The notes under the pieces: generated by a model
Told to the model about the DNA's origin: nothing
Seen by the model: only the letters and a program-made list of their open reading frames with translations
The model's database searches: none
Program-made: the position numbers and the translations under genes
Shown: piece by piece, positions 1 through 9,756 of the stretch
Position numbering within the stretch: the stretch's first letter is position 1
How the letters are laid out: each line of letters begins with the position of its first letter
Assembly: GCA_017640665.1 (NCBI GenBank)
Contig: JAEPQE010000001.1
Coordinates: 1,133,262 to 1,197,261, forward strand
Length of the DNA stretch: 64,000 nt
Direction of reading: 5' to 3'
Origin: Balneolaceae bacterium
Lineage (GTDB): Bacteria; Bacteroidota; Rhodothermia; Balneolales; Balneolaceae

Positions 1-161
1 TTAATTACATCAAAAAAGCCATTAAACACCGAAAGCACTACAATTAAAAGGGCAGTACCAATAGTTACTCCGGCAATACTTATATAGGTAAGCGTAGAGA
101 TTAGTGAAATATGTTTGCGGGAGAAAAGATACCTCCTCGCTATAAAACCTGTGTTATCCAT
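1..161 (-). CDS. LolC/LolE-like ABC transporter permease, N-terminal fragment
   Basis: A leftward reading frame begins with ATG at 161 and runs off the window edge after 53 codons. The visible part opens with a short cytoplasmic stretch containing ARRYLFSRKH, then a long hydrophobic segment (roughly residues 25-50). This matches the N-terminus of FtsX/MacB-type permeases of the LolC/LolE family, which release lipoproteins from the inner membrane in an ABC complex. A GAGGAGG-like stretch lies inside the gene, not before the start. The ATP-binding partner is not in view. Family assignment rests only on this N-terminus, so the subfamily is uncertain. Confidence 0.7.
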   Translation of the reverse strand, partial: MDNTGFIARRYLFSRKHISLISTLTYISIAGVTIGTALLIVVLSVFNGFFDVI

Positions 162-262
162 TAGTCAAAAATAGACAATAAGCGCCTTCAAAACACTCCG
201 AAATCAGCTGAAACGCTTTATTGTAAAATTCTTATATTTTCGCCCCTTCTAACAAACTAACT

Positions 263-2467
263 ATGAGCGAAACACTTTCGAAAGAAATCATTGAAACGAT
301 ATCAGATGGCTCCCATGGAGATCCGTTTTCAATATTAGGGCTTCACAAGATCAACGTTGATAAGAAAGAAAAACTTGTGCTTCGTGTGTTCCGACCTGAG
401 GCAAAGAAAGTTAGCGTAAATGTTGGTTCTGCTAAACCTATAGAGTTAGAAAGAGTTTCACAAGAAGGACTTTTTGAATATGTATTCCCAAGGCGCAAAA
501 ACCGATTCGAATATACCGTAACTATTACGCCCTATGATGGAGAGGAATTTACTGTAAACGATCCCTATGTATATGGTTCGTTGATTAGTGATTTTGATTT
601 GCAGCTCTGGGGAGAAGGAAACCACCACAAAGCCTATACATTCATGGGCGCGCATCCTAAGGATGTAGATGGAGTAAAAGGAACTCATTTTGTAGTTAGT
701 GCTCCAAGCGCGACTCGTGTTAGTGTGATTGGATCTTTTAATAATTGGGATGGGCGAGTTCATAGAATGAGAAAATTCCACGATCAGGGCTTATGGGAGA
801 TATTCATTCCACATGTTGGAGAAGGTGATTTTTACAAATACGAAATTAAATCTCCTGTTCAGGATCCACCACTCAAAAAAGCTGACCCATTTGCTTTCAG
901 TTCGGAACTTCGCCCCGGTACTGCATCCAAAGTGTGCAATCTTGATGGGTATAAATGGGGGGATAAAAAATGGACAGATAATCGCTCTGAGATTCAGGCT
1001 CATGATAAACCTATTTCGGTTTATGAAGTGCATGCAGGTTCCTGGAAAAGGAAATCCGGGGAAAAGCCTGGGTTTTTAAGTTACCGTGAGTTGGCGAAGG
1101 AACTTGTACCTTACGTTAAAGAGATGGGATATACTCATGTTGAGTTACTCCCGATAGCAGAACATCCCTATGACCCTTCTTGGGGCTATCAAATTACAGG
1201 CTATTATGCGCCCACAAGCCGCTTTGGCTCCCCGCATGACTTTATGTACTTCGTGGATGAGTGCCATAAAGCAGATATTGGCGTTATTGTGGATTGGGTT
1301 CCGGCTCATTTTGCAAAAGATGACCATGGCTTGCGTAGATTTGATGGAACAGGATTATACGAGCATGAAGACCCGCGTCAGGGAGAGCATAAAGACTGGG
1401 GCACCTGCATCTTCAATTTTGGGAGAACCGAAGTTCAAAACTTTTTGATTTCAAACGCTCTGTATTGGTGCGATCAATTTCATATAGACGGACTCCGGGT
1501 AGATGCGGTAGCATCTATGCTATATCTGGATTATTCGCGTGAGGAGGGAGAATGGATTCCAAATAAATACGGTGGACGGGAAAATATTGAGGCAATAGAA
1601 TTTTTACGCCGCTTCAACGACTCCGTGCACCATCACTTTCCGGGAACCATTACATTTGCTGAAGAATCCACCTCCTGGGGAGGGGTGTCGCGCCCAACCG
1701 AAACAGGGGGCTTAGGCTTCGATTTCAAATGGAATATGGGCTGGATGAACGATACGCTGGCTTATATTGAGAAAGATCCGATATATAGAAAATTTCATCA
1801 GGGCGAGCTTACCTTTTCGATGATTTATGCTTTTAGTGAGAACTTTACACTTCCTTTTTCTCATGATGAGGTGGTACACATGAAGCAGGCTATGCTGGCA
1901 AAAATGCCCGGAGATGACTGGCAGAAGTTTGCCAACCTGCGCTTACTTTATACCTATATGTACGCCCACCCAGGAAAGCAGTTATTATTTATGGGATGCG
2001 AATTCGGGCAATGGGAAGAATGGAGTGAATCAAAATCCCTGGATTGGCACTTACTGGATTGGCAAAATCACCAGGGAATACAGTTGTTAGTGAAAGATCT
2101 GAATAGGCTCAATAAAGACGTCCCTGCTCTTCATGAGGTTGATTTCGATTGGAGAGGTTTTGAGTGGTTGGATATTAATGATGCAGAAAACAGTATCATT
2201 TCATTTATCCGAAGGGCAAAAAATCCTGAAGACTTTATCATCACGGTGCTAAATTTCACCCCTACTGTTCATTACGAGTATACCATAGGAGCGCCTGTAG
2301 CCGGAGAGTATGAGATTATCATGAACAGTGATTCAGAATTTTATGGAGGAAGTAACGTTGGGGATGCTGTACTTACTGCCGAATGGAACGAGTGGCAAAA
2401 TCAACCTGCACAAATTAAAGTAACTATTCCTCCTTTAGCTGGAATAATATTAAAACTAAAGAAGTAA
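263..2467 (+). CDS. glgB: 1,4-alpha-glucan branching enzyme
   Basis: Transfers alpha-1,4 glucan segments to alpha-1,6 positions to branch glycogen in the cytoplasm. The 734-residue length is normal for the family. An N-terminal region and a CBM48 domain (about residues 20-240) precede the GH13 barrel. Visible catalytic motifs are [12 protein letters not shown] with the nucleophile Asp near 414, AEESTSW with the acid/base Glu near 467, and FSHDEVVH with the transition-state Asp near 535. It is the first gene of a rightward alpha-glucan cluster and is followed 6 bases later by malQ, which suggests co-transcription. Identification is firm. Confidence 0.97.
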   Translation: MSETLSKEIIETISDGSHGDPFSILGLHKINVDKKEKLVLRVFRPEAKKVSVNVGSAKPIELERVSQEGLFEYVFPRRKNRFEYTVTITPYDGEEFTVNDPYVYGSLISDFDLQLWGEGNHHKAYTFMGAHPKDVDGVKGTHFVVSAPSATRVSVIGSFNNWDGRVHRMRKFHDQGLWEIFIPHVGEGDFYKYEIKSPVQDPPLKKADPFAFSSELRPGTASKVCNLDGYKWGDKKWTDNRSEIQAHDKPISVYEVHAGSWKRKSGEKPGFLSYRELAKELVPYVKEMGYTHVELLPIAEHPYDPSWGYQITGYYAPTSRFGSPHDFMYFVDECHKADIGVIVDWVPAHFAKDDHGLRRFDGTGLYEHEDPRQGEHKDWGTCIFNFGRTEVQNFLISNALYWCDQFHIDGLRVDAVASMLYLDYSREEGEWIPNKYGGRENIEAIEFLRRFNDSVHHHFPGTITFAEESTSWGGVSRPTETGGLGFDFKWNMGWMNDTLAYIEKDPIYRKFHQGELTFSMIYAFSENFTLPFSHDEVVHMKQAMLAKMPGDDWQKFANLRLLYTYMYAHPGKQLLFMGCEFGQWEEWSESKSLDWHLLDWQNHQGIQLLVKDLNRLNKDVPALHEVDFDWRGFEWLDINDAENSIISFIRRAKNPEDFIITVLNFTPTVHYEYTIGAPVAGEYEIIMNSDSEFYGGSNVGDAVLTAEWNEWQNQPAQIKVTIPPLAGIILKLKK

Positions 2468-2473
2468 GCTAAT

Positions 2474-3973
2474 ATGAGATTTCCGCGTTCTTGTGGCACG
2501 CTTGTACACCCTACCTCTTTTCCGGGGAAGTACGGGATTGGTGATTTTGGTCATGAAGCCAGAGTATTTTTAGATTTCCTTGAACGAACCAGCCAAACGA
2601 TCTGGCAGGTTTTGCCTTTAACTCCCACCGGATACGGCAACTCACCCTATGCCAGTTTCTCCGCTTTTGCAGGAAACCCATATCTAATCAGTCCTGATAT
2701 ATTAGTTTCTAAGGGATTGCTTACTAAAGCAGAAGCCGCAAAAACAGAGTTACCTGCTAAAGTTGAAGTAGATTATGATAAGGCGTTTTCAAACAAAGAT
2801 GCGCTCTTTAAGATTGCCAGCGAGCGATTTTATGCTAATTTAAGTGCAGGAGACGAAAAAGAATTCAAAGCTTTTAAAAAAGAAAACACACATTGGTTGG
2901 ATGATTATGTGCTGTTTATGGCGTGTGCTCTGCATTACAAAAAACAACCCTGGAATACTTGGGATAAAGACATAGCGCAACGCAATCCAGAAGCGTTAAA
3001 GGCATATAAAAAGAAGTTCAAAGATGAGATAGAGCTCCAGTACTGGATGCAATACGAGTTCGATAATCAATGGATGGATCTTAAAAGATATGCAAATAAA
3101 AAAAATATTCGGGTAGTTGGTGACATCCCCATTTTTGTGGATCACAATAGTTCAGATGTATGGGCAAATCCAAAATATTTTGAAGTTGATGCACAAGGGA
3201 ATCGGGTTCTTGTAGCAGGTGTGCCTCCGGATTATTTCAGTGAGACGGGTCAGCTATGGGGGAATCCTCAATACAACTGGAAAGAATTAGAGAAGGATGG
3301 CTTCTCCTGGTGGGTTGATCGTTTTAAGCACATGTTTAAAACCTGTGATGCAATCAGGGTAGACCATTTTCGGGGATTTGATGAGTACTGGGAGGTAAAA
3401 GCGGATGAAAAAACAGCCATTGACGGGAAGTGGGTTCAAGGTCCTGGCGAAAAACTATTTGATACCATTCTCAAAGAGTGCGGAGAGCTCCCGATTATCG
3501 CCGAAGATTTAGGCTTTGTAACAGATGGGGTGGAAAAACTGAGAGACAAATATGCGTTCCCTGGAATGAAGATTATTCAATTCGCCTTTGACGCTGATTC
3601 AAAAAACGCATTTTTACCACATAATTATGTTCAAAACAGCGTGGTATATACAGGAACCCATGATAACGATACTACTATAGGGTGGTTCAATCAGGCTCCT
3701 GAAGGAGAGAAGCACCGGGTTAGGATTTATACGAAATCTGATGGAGCAGAAATAAATTGGGAATTTATTCGTCTTGGTATGCTCTCAGTATCCGATCAGG
3801 CAATTTTTCCTTTGCAGGATTACATGAATTTAGATGGCGCTCACAGAATGAATTTCCCGGGAACTTCATCAGGTAACTGGTTGTGGCGATACACTGATGC
3901 AATGTTTTCTTCTTTAGATGAAGACCGTATTCGCTTTTTGATAGGCTTAAGTAACCGCAAAAATGATACGTAA
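2474..3973 (+). CDS. malQ: 4-alpha-glucanotransferase (amylomaltase)
   Basis: GH77 enzyme that moves glucan chains between maltooligosaccharides, feeding glycogen turnover. At 499 residues it has the compact bacterial amylomaltase length. Motifs seen are the N-terminal TSFPGKYGIGDFG, AIRVDHFRGF with nucleophile Asp near 297, IIAEDLG with acid/base Glu near 344, and TGTHDNDTTIGW with the third catalytic Asp. It starts 6 bases after glgB, consistent with one operon. Nothing looks damaged. Identification is firm. Confidence 0.97.
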   Translation: MRFPRSCGTLVHPTSFPGKYGIGDFGHEARVFLDFLERTSQTIWQVLPLTPTGYGNSPYASFSAFAGNPYLISPDILVSKGLLTKAEAAKTELPAKVEVDYDKAFSNKDALFKIASERFYANLSAGDEKEFKAFKKENTHWLDDYVLFMACALHYKKQPWNTWDKDIAQRNPEALKAYKKKFKDEIELQYWMQYEFDNQWMDLKRYANKKNIRVVGDIPIFVDHNSSDVWANPKYFEVDAQGNRVLVAGVPPDYFSETGQLWGNPQYNWKELEKDGFSWWVDRFKHMFKTCDAIRVDHFRGFDEYWEVKADEKTAIDGKWVQGPGEKLFDTILKECGELPIIAEDLGFVTDGVEKLRDKYAFPGMKIIQFAFDADSKNAFLPHNYVQNSVVYTGTHDNDTTIGWFNQAPEGEKHRVRIYTKSDGAEINWEFIRLGMLSVSDQAIFPLQDYMNLDGAHRMNFPGTSSGNWLWRYTDAMFSSLDEDRIRFLIGLSNRKNDT

Positions 3974-4039
3974 AAGCTAACCTTTAAAAGAATTGCCCTT
4001 TTTAGTATATTGGGTGCTTGGATTTAGAATTATTTTATT

Positions 4040-4858
4040 ATGCCATTTTCACTTAATAATCTTCCAAAAAGATCGGAAAAACCCAGAAAGGAAGGGATAA
4101 CACTAGTACTCGATAAAGGGTATAGTGTCCGGCAGGCTGAAGATTTTTGCTCAGTATGTGCTGATTATACCGATGTTGTTAAACTTGGTTGGGGAACATC
4201 TTATGTTACTCCAAATCTGGAAGACAAGATAAAAGTATATACCGGTGCGGGTATACCTGTATATTTTGGAGGCACTTTGTTTGAAGCGTATTTACTGCGT
4301 GATCAATTAGGTGCCTACAGAAAGTTGCTTGAGAAGTATGAAATTAAATCACTGGAAGTTTCCAATGGAACTATCTGGATTTCGGATGACAAAAAGCAGA
4401 AGATCATTAAAGAGCTCAGTAAAGATTACACCGTTTATTCTGAGGTTGGCAGTAAAAACCCTAACGAAATAATTCCCCCCTATAAATGGGTTAACGTTAT
4501 TAAGCAAGAATTAGAGGCCGGTGCTTGCAAGGTAATTTGCGAGGCGCGTGAAAGTGGTACTGTTGGAGTTTTTCGCCCAAATGGAGAAATACGTTCTGGA
4601 CTAATTGAAGAAATTACCGATCAGATTCCAGTAGAAAATCTCATTTTTGAAGCTCCCCAAAAAGAGCAGCAGGTATGGTTTATCAAAAAATATGGTAGCA
4701 ATGTTAATCTAGGTAATATTCAACCAGAAGAAGTTATTCCGTTGGAAACGTTACGGCTCGGTTTGAGAAGCGATACGCTAATGGATTTCTACTCACTGGA
4801 TGAAGACAATGAACTAGATCAAGTAATAAAAGAGAACAAAATCTCTAACGAAGAGTAA
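4040..4858 (+). CDS. Phosphosulfolactate synthase (ComA) family protein
   Basis: A 272-residue TIM-barrel-type protein with ComA-family features: LDKGYSVRQAEDF near the N-terminus, DVVKLGWGTSYV, FGGTLFEAYLLRDQL and SLEVSNGTIWI, then SEVGSK and CEARESG. Characterised members add sulfite to phosphoenolpyruvate to give phosphosulfolactate, the first step of coenzyme M synthesis in methanogens, and make sulfolactate in Bacillus spores. No comB or comC homologue is visible here, so the product's use is unknown; a sulfonate made for lipids or as an osmolyte is only a guess. It lies between malQ (66-base gap) and the starch-synthase-like gene (13-base gap). Confidence 0.85.
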   Translation: MPFSLNNLPKRSEKPRKEGITLVLDKGYSVRQAEDFCSVCADYTDVVKLGWGTSYVTPNLEDKIKVYTGAGIPVYFGGTLFEAYLLRDQLGAYRKLLEKYEIKSLEVSNGTIWISDDKKQKIIKELSKDYTVYSEVGSKNPNEIIPPYKWVNVIKQELEAGACKVICEARESGTVGVFRPNGEIRSGLIEEITDQIPVENLIFEAPQKEQQVWFIKKYGSNVNLGNIQPEEVIPLETLRLGLRSDTLMDFYSLDEDNELDQVIKENKISNEE

Positions 4859-4871
4859 GTAGAACACATTT

Positions 4872-5669
4872 ATGAAAATATTATACGCAGCGGCTGAAAT
4901 TTCCCCTTTTGCAAGAATGACCTATACAGCCGATTTGCTTCGGTTTTTACCGGCATCATTGCAGGATAAAGGCTTCGAAATTCGAATTTTACTACCAAAA
5001 TACGGTACTATCAATGACCGGCGAAACAGGCTCCATGAAGTAATTCGCCTATCAGGAATTGAGGTTGAAGTAGGCGATACTAAAGAGAGTATGAAAATAA
5101 AAGTGGCTAGCATTCCGAATGCTAAGTTGCAGGTTTATTTTCTTGATAACGATACCTACTTCAAGCGTAAAGGATTGTTCAAAGACCCCAAGAATGATGA
5201 ATTTTATCCAGATAATGATGAACGGCTTGCTTTCTACAATAAAGGGGTACTTGAAACAGTTATGAAGCTCGGTTGGGAGCCGGATATTATTCACTGCCAC
5301 GACTGGCCGGCAGGATTAATCCCGCTTCTGGTTAAAACAAAATATAAGGACGAGAAGATTTTCCAGAACACCCAGGTGGTCTACAATCTTCATCATCCGG
5401 AAAATGAAGGAACTGCTGATACAGCGAAAATTTTAGAATTGCTCGGTTTACCTGAAGATGTTGACATCAACAAGTTAACAGATAACGGTAAAGTTGATTT
5501 ATTGAAACTCGGCTTGATGTTCAGCGATCATGTTGTTACCGGTAACTACCTGAAAGATGAATTCGATGAAGTATTCAAGGAATTGAATATTACGCCGAAA
5601 CAAATTCAAGGATCTCCGGAAGACGTATCAAGCAAGTTTTCAGACTATTACAAAGTCATAGCCGAATAA
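4872..5669 (+). CDS. Glycogen/starch synthase family protein, GT5 N-terminal domain only
   Basis: This 265-residue protein matches only the N-terminal half of GlgA-type glycogen synthases. It begins MKILYAAAEISPFARM and contains RNRLHEVIRLSG, DNDTYFKRKGLF and PDIIHCHDWPAGLIP. The KTGGL motif that holds the catalytic lysine of true GlgA is replaced by RMTYT, and the C-terminal nucleotide-sugar domain is missing. Short proteins like this occur in many Bacteroidota, typically beside a DUF4270 gene as here, so it is a conserved form rather than a recent truncation. Catalytic activity is doubtful; a regulatory or scaffolding role is inference. The DUF4270 gene starts 15 bases later. Confidence 0.85.
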   Translation: MKILYAAAEISPFARMTYTADLLRFLPASLQDKGFEIRILLPKYGTINDRRNRLHEVIRLSGIEVEVGDTKESMKIKVASIPNAKLQVYFLDNDTYFKRKGLFKDPKNDEFYPDNDERLAFYNKGVLETVMKLGWEPDIIHCHDWPAGLIPLLVKTKYKDEKIFQNTQVVYNLHHPENEGTADTAKILELLGLPEDVDINKLTDNGKVDLLKLGLMFSDHVVTGNYLKDEFDEVFKELNITPKQIQGSPEDVSSKFSDYYKVIAE

Positions 5670-5684
5670 AAAGAGAATTATTTA

Positions 5685-6890
5685 ATGCACATTAACACTA
5701 AAGCTGCCAGATTCTGGCAGCTTGCTTTTTCTATAATCATACTAAGTACTTTTATTGGTTGCCAGGACCCAGGAACTCTGGGAGGGGGCTTTATAGATAA
5801 AACAGATATAGATATTGACACCCTTCTGGTTACAAACCTGACTTCATCAAATCAAGACGCATACCTGGGTCGCCTTGGCCGCTCGGCTATTGGGAGTTTC
5901 GACGATGGCTTGTTCGGCGAGATAGAGTCAGTATCATTTTTTAAGCCGTCAATTTTTCGTCCGGCAGATACCGTGGTTTTTGATGCCAACACAATATTTA
6001 AATTACAGCTTCAACTTCAGGAAGGGGAAGTTTATGGCGATACTACCCAGACGGGCACGTATTCTATCTATCGTGTAAACTCTCTATGGAGAGGTTCAGC
6101 TTTCCGCAACAGTATGTCCATCAGTTTTGATGAAGCAGAGACGATAGGTCAATTCTCTGATGCCGATGCTGATACAAGTGGAGTTGTAGAAGTAGAACTT
6201 TCGGGATCCTGGAAAGATGACTATATACCCTTTTTTAACGAACCAGACTCTACTCGAGACGACATATACAAACGAAATGATTTTGGTCTGGTTATAGTAC
6301 AGGATGCAGGTATCAACAAAATTATATATGCGAACTATTCACTCTCTAATATCCAGGCTATTGCTGAGGACACTACGTCTCATTTTATTCTCGATTGGGG
6401 GTACGATTTAGACAGAACAGGTGCCACTGTTGACCCGGAAAGGATTATGTTGCAGACCACATTTAACAATATACTAAGATTGGACTTGTCTGCTTTAGCT
6501 GATGAGGTAAGTGACATCAATTTCGTACGAGCAGAGTTAGTATTTAGCAGAGACACACTAAATCTGAGTAACACATTACAGCAAGATGAGGTACGCTCTC
6601 CTTCTTTAGGATTAGGATTGTCGATTGGGCCGCTTGATGATGTCGCTTACGAAGTGGCTTTTGGGAGCATTGATTTGTCAGCTGCCGCTCGGGATGATGG
6701 CACCTATCGATATAACATCACCAATATACTGAACAGCTATATTCATGGTGAGCTTACAATAAATGATCTTTATCTATATTTAAGCGCAAATCAAGGCACG
6801 TTAGCATATACCTCGTTATATAATGCAGGAGCCGATCCGGAACTTGCACCGAGAGTAATATTATATGGACTGGAATCAGGAGTGAGATGA
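5685..6890 (+). CDS. DUF4270 family lipoprotein
   Basis: A 401-residue exported protein. The N-terminus has a hydrophobic segment ending at Cys (FIGCQDPG, near residue 26), a lipoprotein signal. The sequence after it, LGGGFID with acidic residues, and the long beta-rich body are typical of DUF4270 proteins of Bacteroidota. The gene regularly follows a short GT5-type gene, and that arrangement is present here. Its function is not established. It overlaps the next gene by 4 bases (ATGA), so the two are translationally coupled. Confidence 0.8.
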   Translation: MHINTKAARFWQLAFSIIILSTFIGCQDPGTLGGGFIDKTDIDIDTLLVTNLTSSNQDAYLGRLGRSAIGSFDDGLFGEIESVSFFKPSIFRPADTVVFDANTIFKLQLQLQEGEVYGDTTQTGTYSIYRVNSLWRGSAFRNSMSISFDEAETIGQFSDADADTSGVVEVELSGSWKDDYIPFFNEPDSTRDDIYKRNDFGLVIVQDAGINKIIYANYSLSNIQAIAEDTTSHFILDWGYDLDRTGATVDPERIMLQTTFNNILRLDLSALADEVSDINFVRAELVFSRDTLNLSNTLQQDEVRSPSLGLGLSIGPLDDVAYEVAFGSIDLSAAARDDGTYRYNITNILNSYIHGELTINDLYLYLSANQGTLAYTSLYNAGADPELAPRVILYGLESGVR

Positions 6891-8194
6891 AAAAACAAGG
6901 TTTAATGAAAATATTTGCGTTTTTAAGTGCTATCGCACTAGTTCCTTTTTTAGTGCAAGCTCAGGATTCTGATGAAGGTATTGGTGGTTCACCATATTCT
7001 GTATTTGGTCTTGGAATGCCACAGGATATTACCTCTGATAATTTTAAAGGTCAGGGGATTTTGGGCGTATCCGGTATTACCCAGGAAATGACGAGTTTAT
7101 CAAACCCGGCATTGTGGAACAGATCTTATTATACGCAGGCATTTACCGGGCTAAATCTGAGTAAATTTAATTTGAAGACAAGTTCCGGCGCCGAAGAAAC
7201 TTCTAACTTTGGTTCTGGTTACCTACATACACTATTTCCTATTTATCCAGGTAAATTAGGACTCTCAGTTAGCCTTTATCCTGTAACCCGGACAAATTAC
7301 CGATTTGCTGACTCCGGCACTTTTATGGCATCCGCTTCTGATACGGTAGCATTTGCGAATGAAATCAGAAATAGCGGCGGCTTGAATAAGTTTGAAGTTG
7401 GTTTTGGTTTAAAACTAACAGAACACATCTCGGTTGGATATGCTCCATCAGTAGCCTTCATGACCTTGCAAAGTGATGAATCATTCACCTTCAGTTCAGC
7501 CTCTTTTAACGCACAGAATCAACGGGTAAATAATACCGGGGTAGCTTTTTCCCAGCGATTCGGGTTATCGGCGTTATTCGAAAGTGTGCTTAGTGAAACC
7601 GATAGAATCGCTTTGGGAGCAACTCTGACTCTACCATATACCATCGGAACAAAGTCTAGTTTTAAGGTAACGAAAACAATAGATGGAGTTGATGAAGAAG
7701 TTGATTATACATCATCTGTTCCCATTTCAGAAGCCGATGTTTCTGTTCCGCTTGGGGCTTCATTTGGGGTAGGTTATGGCCCCTCTCAGTATGTAAATTT
7801 TGCTATAGAAGGAATTTATCAGCAGTGGAGCGAATATTCTAATGGCTTAGCTTCTTCTCAGGAAACATTTTTAAAAGACCGATGGAAACTTGGGTTTGGA
7901 GGACAGTTTCATCCATACAAAAAAAATTCATCCTCTTTTTTTTCAAGATTTAAATATTCCGGTGGGCTATCTTATGACACAGGTCATTTGACTATTCAAG
8001 GGAATGACATTAATACTCTGTGGATTAATACAGGTTTGGGGATTTTATCAACAAGAACATCTTCTATTGATATAAGCTTCCAGTATGGCTTCAGGGGAAC
8101 AACTAACAATAACTTAATAAAAGAACGGATTTGGGCGCTAGGTCTTTCTGTGAATTTGACCGAACTCATGTTTTTCCGTCAAAAGCTTAGATAA
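6887..8194 (+). CDS. Outer-membrane beta-barrel protein (unassigned)
   Basis: A 435-residue exported protein with a signal peptide (hydrophobic stretch, cleavage probably after VQAQ near residue 25). The body shows SPYSVFGLGMPQ, then alternating polar/hydrophobic strands, Gly- and aromatic-rich turns, and a barrel-like end. This resembles Bacteroidota FadL/OMPP1-like barrels, but I cannot name a substrate. It overlaps the DUF4270 gene by 4 bases, which suggests a pair acting at the outer membrane. A 66-base gap separates it from the TPR gene. Confidence 0.65.
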   Translation: MKKQGLMKIFAFLSAIALVPFLVQAQDSDEGIGGSPYSVFGLGMPQDITSDNFKGQGILGVSGITQEMTSLSNPALWNRSYYTQAFTGLNLSKFNLKTSSGAEETSNFGSGYLHTLFPIYPGKLGLSVSLYPVTRTNYRFADSGTFMASASDTVAFANEIRNSGGLNKFEVGFGLKLTEHISVGYAPSVAFMTLQSDESFTFSSASFNAQNQRVNNTGVAFSQRFGLSALFESVLSETDRIALGATLTLPYTIGTKSSFKVTKTIDGVDEEVDYTSSVPISEADVSVPLGASFGVGYGPSQYVNFAIEGIYQQWSEYSNGLASSQETFLKDRWKLGFGGQFHPYKKNSSSFFSRFKYSGGLSYDTGHLTIQGNDINTLWINTGLGILSTRTSSIDISFQYGFRGTTNNNLIKERIWALGLSVNLTELMFFRQKLR

Positions 8195-8260
8195 TTCTAT
8201 AGTAATAATTAATTGAACTGTAGAGTTAATACAATGCACTAATTAACTAAAATAGAAGCA

Positions 8261-9598
8261 ATGAAACTATTAGCTACAATACTAGGGATTTTATTTGTGG
8301 GTTCATCTTTTGCTTACGCGCAGGATGATTGTAATCCGAACCCGCCTGATGGGATGCAGGAAATAGCCGCTTTTTCCATTTTTCAAGGGAACTACAATAA
8401 CGGAGATTATCCATTTGCTTTAAGATACGGTCGTTGGATGATATGTAAAAAGCCAACAGAGATCGAAGGAATTCCTCCCGGGCGATTCAAGCTTTCCACT
8501 CAGTACACAAAGTTCATTAACATGTATACAGAGATTGGAAAGGGTAAAACGGATCCAAGCGAAAGAGAAGCCTATATTGATACAGCCTTAGCGCTATATG
8601 AAGAGAGTTTTGAGTTATTTGCGGAAACTCCTGAAGAAGAGTTTGAGCTTTATCAAAGAAGGGGTCGCTATTTTCTTGAAAACTATAATGCCATAGATGA
8701 TGGTCTCCAAAAAGCATATGCAGACTTTGAAGCTATGTTTGAGCTCGATCCGGAGCGAACAACTACAACCGCCAATGGCTACTATATTCGAGTGACTGTT
8801 GAAAATATGGTTCGTCAGGATCGTAAAGATGAGGTGATTGCAATGATTGAAACAGCCACTTCTTTTGCCAGCCCTGAGATTCTGACATTCTTTGACGAAA
8901 CACTCGAGAAGTTATTTGATGCCCCGGAAGAACGCCTTGAGTTCTTTGGTGGTAAACTTGAAGATAATCCCGACGATCTAGAAGCGTTAAGAAATCTAGC
9001 CGATGCTCAGGAAGATCTGGATATGCAGGACGAGTTGATGGTTACATTGAAGAAAATTCATGATCTGGAACCTACGTACGACAGCGCGCTTTCATTAGCC
9101 GATATTGAAAAAGGGAATGCACAGTATGCTGGAGCTGCAGAGCTTTACAAAGAAGCACTGGAAAAAGCTCCAAACGATCAGGCTAAAAAAGAAATCAATA
9201 TTGATTTGTCTGATGTGTATGCGAGTATGGGACAGCTTCAAACTTCGAAACAGTACATTACTGCTGCCTTGAGGATCGATTCCAATTATGGATTAGCATA
9301 CTTGAAGATGGCATCTATTTATGGTCAAGCCGTAAGCTCCTGCTCAGATGGGCGTAAACTTGAAGCAAAAGATAAAGTAGTGTACTGGGTAGTGGTAGAT
9401 TACCTGAACAGAGCAAAACGTGTTGATGCTTCTGTAACCAACACGGTAAACTCTCAGCTTGCAACATACGAAGCAGTGACACCATCTACAGAAGATAAGT
9501 TCTTTACACTAGGCTATGAGGACGGCCAAAGTGTTAAAGTAGATAGTTCGTTGATGAGCTGCTATAGCTGGATAAATGAAACCACTACGGTTCGATAG
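8261..9598 (+). CDS. Exported tetratricopeptide-repeat protein
   Basis: A 445-residue protein with a signal peptide (cleavage probably near AYAQ, residue 20). It is followed by helical repeats of TPR type, for example NPDDLEALRNLADAQEDLD, AAELYKEALEKAPNDQ and QYITAALRIDSNYGLAYLK. Such periplasmic TPR proteins usually serve as protein-interaction scaffolds. It sits downstream of the outer-membrane protein with a 66-base gap and may share its transcript, which would end at the terminator at 9651-9682. Specific partners cannot be inferred. Confidence 0.75.
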   Translation: MKLLATILGILFVGSSFAYAQDDCNPNPPDGMQEIAAFSIFQGNYNNGDYPFALRYGRWMICKKPTEIEGIPPGRFKLSTQYTKFINMYTEIGKGKTDPSEREAYIDTALALYEESFELFAETPEEEFELYQRRGRYFLENYNAIDDGLQKAYADFEAMFELDPERTTTTANGYYIRVTVENMVRQDRKDEVIAMIETATSFASPEILTFFDETLEKLFDAPEERLEFFGGKLEDNPDDLEALRNLADAQEDLDMQDELMVTLKKIHDLEPTYDSALSLADIEKGNAQYAGAAELYKEALEKAPNDQAKKEINIDLSDVYASMGQLQTSKQYITAALRIDSNYGLAYLKMASIYGQAVSSCSDGRKLEAKDKVVYWVVVDYLNRAKRVDASVTNTVNSQLATYEAVTPSTEDKFFTLGYEDGQSVKVDSSLMSCYSWINETTTVR

Positions 9599-9650
9599 TT
9601 TGCTATCAACCTAAACATTTGTATCTTTTCTCATCTTCTGATAAGATTTA

Positions 9651-9682
9651 GGTGCGGAGAAAACTCTCCGCACCATTTTTTT
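9651..9682 (+). terminator. Rho-independent terminator after the glycogen/TPR block
   Basis: A perfect 10-bp GC-rich stem (GGTGCGGAGA with TCTCCGCACC) closes an AAAC loop and is followed by ATTTTTTT. It lies 53 bases after the TPR gene stop and 75 bases before rho, so it separates the two transcription units. Confidence 0.9.
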
Positions 9683-9756
9683 AAAGCTCTCCTTTTTATA
9701 TCCAAAACAATACTGATTTCGATACTTCCACTAAGGAGAAAACACAATTTATTTTA

